NCBI RefSeq assembly: GCF_900176505.1
Contig: NZ_FWYB01000008.1
Location: forward strand, 186,001-250,000
Length of the DNA stretch: 64,000 nt
DNA from: Pedobacter nyackensis
GTDB taxonomy: Bacteria > Bacteroidota > Bacteroidia > Sphingobacteriales > Sphingobacteriaceae
Reading direction: 5' to 3'
In this document: positions 59,676 through 64,000 of the stretch, piece by piece
Position numbering within the stretch: position 1 is the first letter of the stretch
Layout of the letters: the number at the start of each line of letters is the position of its first letter
The notes under the pieces: generated by a model
The model's database searches: none
What the model saw: the letters and a program-made list of their open reading frames with translations, nothing else
What the model was told of the DNA's origin: nothing
Made by a program: the position numbers and the translations under genes

Positions 59676-61634
59676 CTACCAAATTTTTATTCTTTGTTTT
59701 CCACTCTGTTTAATTTCAAAAGGTCCAGGTGATGGATTAGCTGTGTTGCGTTTGTTACCTAAATAATCTGTGTCAATTTTCATGAATGACCCATCTGTGT
59801 TTTCAAAAGGAAGATTAGAAATAATGACAGGTCTTAATGATTGAGTTGTAACCAATTTCCGGGGTTGTTCCAGCAACCAGGCTTTGTCCAGATTAATTTC
59901 TAAGTAAACGTGGCCATTTTCTTTAATCAGTTTTGCATCAGCATCAAAACCTTGCTTGTCTAATTCATCCTTAGACTGCTTGTCCTTATATTTTGCTTTA
60001 AATTGTTCACTAAGGCTTGCCCAGTTATAATAGCTTGGAGCTGCACCTTGGTTAGTACCCTTAGTATATAGATTCCCAGTCATATTTACTGGAAGCAAAG
60101 CCTTGTCATAAGACGTCGAATTACCCCTCATTACAAAGAGGTTATTAACAAACTGAACATCACCACCCTGGTTATCATGCAACCCTTCCATGAAAGTAGA
60201 ATGTGGTTTGAGATAAGGTGTTAATCGGGCATCATAGCCCACAACATTAAACGCACCGCCAAATACATTGTGCACAAGCGCAACACCTTTAGTGTTCATT
60301 AACATACTAACTTTTGATAGCAATAAATTGTTAGCTACCAATGTTGGACCATGATTTACTTCCAGGAAAATATCCAGATCATTTTCATACATGAGGTTGT
60401 TTTTCACCTGTGTACCTTGTGCCATCCAGTCCAACCAAACGCCTTTATCAGTTCTGTAAATCTGATTGTTTTTGATTTGCACATCTACCGCCCCATGAAA
60501 TTTTATACCCGCCATTTCAGCACCGCTAAACAAGCGTCTGGTGTGAATATCATGAATAACATTCCCTTCAATTATGCTAAAGGCACAGCCCATACTGCCA
60601 ACAATACCGGTTTGTTCGCAAAAAGAAATGGTATTATTCCTCACAATATGTCCACCAATAGTTCCTTTATTCCAACCAAAAGCCAAAGCTCTTTTTATAG
60701 TACCTACATAGCCCTCTGCCGACTCGGTCTTATTGTTATCATGTTCATCTCCATATTTCCCCAATGCAACCCCAGAGCATTTAGAATAACGAATGGTATT
60801 ATTTTCGATAATCCATCCTTTACTCCAATGCGTCCCAATTAGGCCATGCTGTTCCGCAGTAGGCGGTGCCCAATTAGTAGCAGCCTGCTCCAGAGTAAAA
60901 CCAGTAACTGTAATAAAATTTATGAATGGCTTGTCAGGATAAAACACAGTTGGACGAACATTGATTTCTACCAGATCACTATTTGGATCAGTATTTTTAA
61001 ACTGTGCCCAGATTGTTGTACTGTCTGCATCAACCGTAGCACACCAAAGCGGTTTTTTTAAATCAGCATCTTTATCAATCACTTGTTCTTTTTTGGCAGC
61101 TTCCATCAACCAATCACCATTCAGGTAAACGGCACCACGAAGATATTTTCTGCCTTGTGGTGTAGGATAAAACCAATCACCATGAATTAGTTCTTTATAC
61201 GGGTTAAAATTTCCAAAGAAACTATTAGGCAATTTTAGCACCCAGGTATCATGCATTTGCTTTCGCCAGCCCTTCGCTATTTCAGATCCTTTTACAATGA
61301 CTTCCCCATCTTTAGCGGCCAGATAAGTAATCCTTTCTGTATCCGAGTCACCACCACGGGGTGGCACAATCGACTCCCGGTAAATACCGGCATGTACGAT
61401 AATTACATCCCCTGGCATGGCTATGTTAGCTGCTGCTGTAATAGTTTTAAATGGTTTGTTTACCGAGCCATCCCCCACCTCATTACTATTCGCCGATACA
61501 TGGTATTCCTTTGTAGGCCTTTTATTTTTACCCGATGATTTTGTTTGAGCAATAGTATAGAAATTACTTAATACAAGTAATCCCATCAATAGCGTGCTCA
61601 TTTTTATCTGGTTTATATTTGTGGGCATTTCCAT
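59676..61634 (-). CDS. GH120-type beta-xylosidase (right-handed beta-helix)
   Basis: 652 residues with a signal peptide ending near FYTIAQ. GDGSVNKPFKTITAAANIAM, GDVIIVHAGIYRE, LPNSFFGNFNPYKE, WAPPTAEQHGLIG and HWSKGWIIENN are close to the GH120 beta-xylosidases as I know them. The expected catalytic pair is Asp 402 (WLDWMAQG) and Glu 425 (IFLEVNHGP), 23 residues apart as in the characterised family member. It releases xylose from xylo-oligosaccharides. It begins at the base next to the stop codon of the dioxygenase gene, showing translational coupling. Confidence 0.85.
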   Translation of the reverse strand: MEMPTNINQIKMSTLLMGLLVLSNFYTIAQTKSSGKNKRPTKEYHVSANSNEVGDGSVNKPFKTITAAANIAMPGDVIIVHAGIYRESIVPPRGGDSDTERITYLAAKDGEVIVKGSEIAKGWRKQMHDTWVLKLPNSFFGNFNPYKELIHGDWFYPTPQGRKYLRGAVYLNGDWLMEAAKKEQVIDKDADLKKPLWCATVDADSTTIWAQFKNTDPNSDLVEINVRPTVFYPDKPFINFITVTGFTLEQAATNWAPPTAEQHGLIGTHWSKGWIIENNTIRYSKCSGVALGKYGDEHDNNKTESAEGYVGTIKRALAFGWNKGTIGGHIVRNNTISFCEQTGIVGSMGCAFSIIEGNVIHDIHTRRLFSGAEMAGIKFHGAVDVQIKNNQIYRTDKGVWLDWMAQGTQVKNNLMYENDLDIFLEVNHGPTLVANNLLLSKVSMLMNTKGVALVHNVFGGAFNVVGYDARLTPYLKPHSTFMEGLHDNQGGDVQFVNNLFVMRGNSTSYDKALLPVNMTGNLYTKGTNQGAAPSYYNWASLSEQFKAKYKDKQSKDELDKQGFDADAKLIKENGHVYLEINLDKAWLLEQPRKLVTTQSLRPVIISNLPFENTDGSFMKIDTDYLGNKRNTANPSPGPFEIKQSGKQRIKIW

Positions 61635-62519
61635 TTATTTACTTTCTGTTTTTATTTTTAATACTTCTGGTCTTAAATAAGGTTTATTTAAATCTACGAT
61701 GGGTTTGTATGCATAAGGATCTTCACCTGCAACAAGTACAATATCCCGTAAATCTTCGGTAGTAGGTAGCTTCCCATCCTGATCCCATGGCAGCATACTT
61801 TCTGCGCTCATGTAATGGTTAACCAATGCTGTCCGGAAATTATTAGTTGTTTTATTACGCTGCGAACTGTGCAACAAGTAGCCGTTGAAGAAAACAACAC
61901 CACCGCTTTTTACTGGTACAGAAATAATTTCTTCTTTACTGTAACTGCTGACATCTATGGTATCTACGTCCGCATATTCCTCACTGATGCTCGTTACGCG
62001 TGGCATAATATAGCCCGGTTTATGACTACCCGGAACAATCCACAAACACCCGTTTTCGACGGAAGCGTTATCAATAGCAATCCATACACCTACCAGCGAT
62101 TTATCTCTGGTAGGAATGTAAAACTCATCCTGATGCCATGCTTGTCCGGCTTTTCCCGGCCCCTTTACAAACAACATGCTTTGCATGCATTTTATATTGG
62201 GGCTAACAGTTTTACTCAATACCTCTACAATATTCTTTTGCGAAAGAAAATCTTTAATAACAGGCGAAATTTTATGTGGAAAATGTATAGCTACATATTT
62301 TTTTAAAACATCTTCATCTGTTTCATTTCCCAATACGGGCAACATGCCCTCTACCATACCATACTCACCACAAAAAATCTTAGTGGTATCTTTTTTTAAG
62401 GCAAGAATTTCTTCAGCAGAAATTAGTTCGGGGGCAATCAGGTAACCATAATCATGGTAAAACTTCACATTCTCAGGAGTTACCTTTTTGTCTACGATGA
62501 ATTGATTTGGGTTATTCAT
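61635..62519 (-). CDS. Phytanoyl-CoA dioxygenase family protein
   Basis: About 294 residues from Met 62519 (MNNPNQFIVDKKVTPE). The Fe(II)/2-oxoglutarate ligands are visible: HQD in WHQDEFYIPT, the distal His in GYLLHSSQRN, and Arg in FRTALVNHYM. GCLWIVPGSHKPGYI is typical of the PhyH family. The substrate is unknown; the placement between a sugar porter and a beta-xylosidase points to a carbohydrate-linked compound. Confidence 0.88.
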   Translation of the reverse strand: MNNPNQFIVDKKVTPENVKFYHDYGYLIAPELISAEEILALKKDTTKIFCGEYGMVEGMLPVLGNETDEDVLKKYVAIHFPHKISPVIKDFLSQKNIVEVLSKTVSPNIKCMQSMLFVKGPGKAGQAWHQDEFYIPTRDKSLVGVWIAIDNASVENGCLWIVPGSHKPGYIMPRVTSISEEYADVDTIDVSSYSKEEIISVPVKSGGVVFFNGYLLHSSQRNKTTNNFRTALVNHYMSAESMLPWDQDGKLPTTEDLRDIVLVAGEDPYAYKPIVDLNKPYLRPEVLKIKTESK

Positions 62520-62549
62520 ACGTTTTAATTTTATCAATAAACAATTAAA

Positions 62550-63896
62550 TTATTTGGTCAATAGCTTCTCCAATGCCTCTAATGTCTGACCTTTTGTTTC
62601 AGGCACTTTCCATTTGATATAGAAAAAATAGATCCCGCACAAGGCCGCGAATATCATAAGCGTTGCTGCCACGCCCAGTTTTTCATTTAACACGGGGAAG
62701 GAAAAACTTGCTGCAAAATCGGCTACCCATAAGATTAAGGTGCTTAATGATAAAGCAAGCGCTCTAATTCGGTTCGGAAAAATTTCGGAAAGCAACACCC
62801 AGGTTACAGCACCAAGACTAGCCGAAAAACCAGCAATGTATAACATCAGGAAAATTAGCACCAGGTAATGATCAAAATAACTGAAATGAAAACAAGCTGC
62901 AACACCAATGAGCGATAAGCCCATTACCGCGCAACCAGCTAGCAAGAGCATTCTACGGCCTGCCTTATCAACCAGCCAAATGGCTACCAGCGTAAACAAA
63001 AACATCATTACCCCAATACCAATGGTTTGCAGCAATGCATTTTCATTACTAACGCCAGTATATTTAATAATTTCGGGTGCATAATATACAATAGCATTGA
63101 TACCTGTTATTTGCTGAAAAACAGCAATCACAATTCCAATCCACAACACTGAACGATATGATGGCAGCCATAACGTTGAAAGTTTTTCCTTCGTTTCGTG
63201 CTGAAAACTTTCTTCAATAGCTACGATTTCTATACGACAGTACTCAATACCACCTACCTTTTCCAGAATTTTTTGCGCTTCCTGACTACGTGCTTTTTTT
63301 ACCAGCCATCTCGGAGATTCAGGGACAAAAAATAACAACAGAAAAAACAAAGCTGAGGGAAATGCCTGCGAAGCAAACATCCAGCGCCAGTTATTTTCTC
63401 CTATACCTGACAAGAGATAATTAGACAGATAAGCCATCAAAATACCGCTTACAATGGCCAGTTGATACAAAGAAACCATGCGGCCCCGTAACGAAGCAGG
63501 AACCGTTTCGGCTATATACATGGGGCCTACCATTGCCGCTGTACCTACTGCCAGCCCACTCAATATCCTGAATCCAACAAATACCTCCAATGACTTTGCA
63601 AGTCCAGTCCCTATACCCGTTGCAGCAAATAAAAATGCACAAATCATCAGGGTGATTCTACGTCCCCATATATCGCTTAATTTACCTGCCATTAAAGCTC
63701 CAAGGGCACACCCGATTAAAATTGAACTTACTGCCCAGCCTAATGAAAATTCATTCAGTTCAAAATAGGGCTGTATATAGGAAATGGTTCCTGAAATAAT
63801 AGCGGTATCAAAGCCAAATAATAAGCCGCCCAATGCGGAAATCATACTGACTAATACAATATAAGTTTGATTTAAATTAACTCCAGACTGCTTCAT
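62550..63896 (-). CDS. Sugar porter of the MFS family (xylose-type)
   Basis: 448 residues with 12 membrane helices and sugar-porter signatures GGLLFGFDTAIISG, GRRITLMI, PESPRWLVKK, QQITGINAIVYYAPEI and PETKGQTLE. It matches the GLUT/XylE-type proton symporters. It is the first gene of the - strand cluster with the dioxygenase and GH120 genes and fits xylose uptake from the periplasm. The substrate is inferred from the neighbours. Confidence 0.9.
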   Translation of the reverse strand: MKQSGVNLNQTYIVLVSMISALGGLLFGFDTAIISGTISYIQPYFELNEFSLGWAVSSILIGCALGALMAGKLSDIWGRRITLMICAFLFAATGIGTGLAKSLEVFVGFRILSGLAVGTAAMVGPMYIAETVPASLRGRMVSLYQLAIVSGILMAYLSNYLLSGIGENNWRWMFASQAFPSALFFLLLFFVPESPRWLVKKARSQEAQKILEKVGGIEYCRIEIVAIEESFQHETKEKLSTLWLPSYRSVLWIGIVIAVFQQITGINAIVYYAPEIIKYTGVSNENALLQTIGIGVMMFLFTLVAIWLVDKAGRRMLLLAGCAVMGLSLIGVAACFHFSYFDHYLVLIFLMLYIAGFSASLGAVTWVLLSEIFPNRIRALALSLSTLILWVADFAASFSFPVLNEKLGVAATLMIFAALCGIYFFYIKWKVPETKGQTLEALEKLLTK

Positions 63897-63941
63897 AAAA
63901 CTATTCCATTAGTATTACAGCGCTTTCTTAATTCATGTTCC

Positions 63942-63958
63942 TGTCCCCACCTGGGACA
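63942..63958. repeat. Small palindrome upstream of the sugar porter
   Basis: TGTCCC (63942-63947) and GGGACA (63953-63958) flank a 5-base spacer, 46 bases ahead of the porter start. It may be a regulator site. No TAnnTTTG element is visible nearby. Confidence 0.35.
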
Positions 63959-64000
63959 AAAAAAATGTAGGTTCATATTATATTTGGTTATATTATATTA

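Overview
The window is low-GC DNA of a Bacteroidota bacterium, most likely a Sphingobacteriaceae member (Pedobacter-like). The signs are SusC/SusD pairs with a sigma/FecR system, a Bacteroidetes-type tra operon (TraG, J, K, M), Bacteroidota-style -7 promoter elements (TAnnTTTG) and many lipoproteins. The genus is inferred from protein style; no marker gene is present.

Region 1 (1-12.7 kb): conjugative-element DNA on the + strand. It holds the 3' part of traG, three related exported tra proteins, traJ, traK, a TraL-like protein, traM, then hypothetical accessory genes, a DUF932 gene and a tandem duplicated pair. It ends in a strongly structured non-coding tract. TraN does not follow TraM as it usually does.

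Region 2 (12.9-33.9 kb): a nitrous-oxide and nitric-oxide respiration island, mostly on the - strand. Operon A is cytochrome c, clade II nosZ, nosL (fused to a membrane domain), nosD, nosF, nosY and an acetyl-CoA hydrolase/transferase. A divergent heme-copper-oxidase-like membrane gene and an RIC iron-sulfur repair gene follow. Operon B is azurin, quinol nitric oxide reductase, a ligand-less RIC paralogue, an NrdG-like radical SAM protein, a DUF1858/DUF2249 protein, a second oxidase-like membrane protein and a DUF59 protein. Then come a Crp/Fnr regulator, an OprC/NosA-like copper receptor, a lipoprotein and a small Cys-rich membrane protein. Four intergenic regions carry TGA-N6-TCA boxes. At two of them the box centre lies exactly 33 bp upstream of the centre of a perfect TAnnTTTG element. 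No nitrite reductase is visible.

Region 3 (34-46.6 kb): a decayed MocR fragment, a second Crp/Fnr protein with FNR-like cysteines, a ClC transporter, then a compact - strand cluster. The cluster runs Rrf2/NsrR-like regulator, flavohemoglobin, a cbb3-like oxidase with an unusual N-terminal extension, a CcoO-cytochrome c fusion, three small proteins, two tandem truncated hemoglobins, hemerythrin, ferredoxin, a uracil-DNA glycosylase and a cupin. It looks like a microaerobic respiration, NO detoxification and repair unit.

Region 4 (46.9-49.5 kb): a scar zone with two frameshifted genes, a tRNA-3'-end-like sequence followed by a terminator, and long non-coding stretches.

Region 5 (49.5-64 kb): a glycan-use locus on the - strand, with ECF sigma, FecR, SusC, SusD and two surface lipoproteins, plus an MFS sugar porter, a phytanoyl-CoA dioxygenase family protein and a GH120-type beta-xylosidase. 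Xylo-oligosaccharides are the likely substrate.
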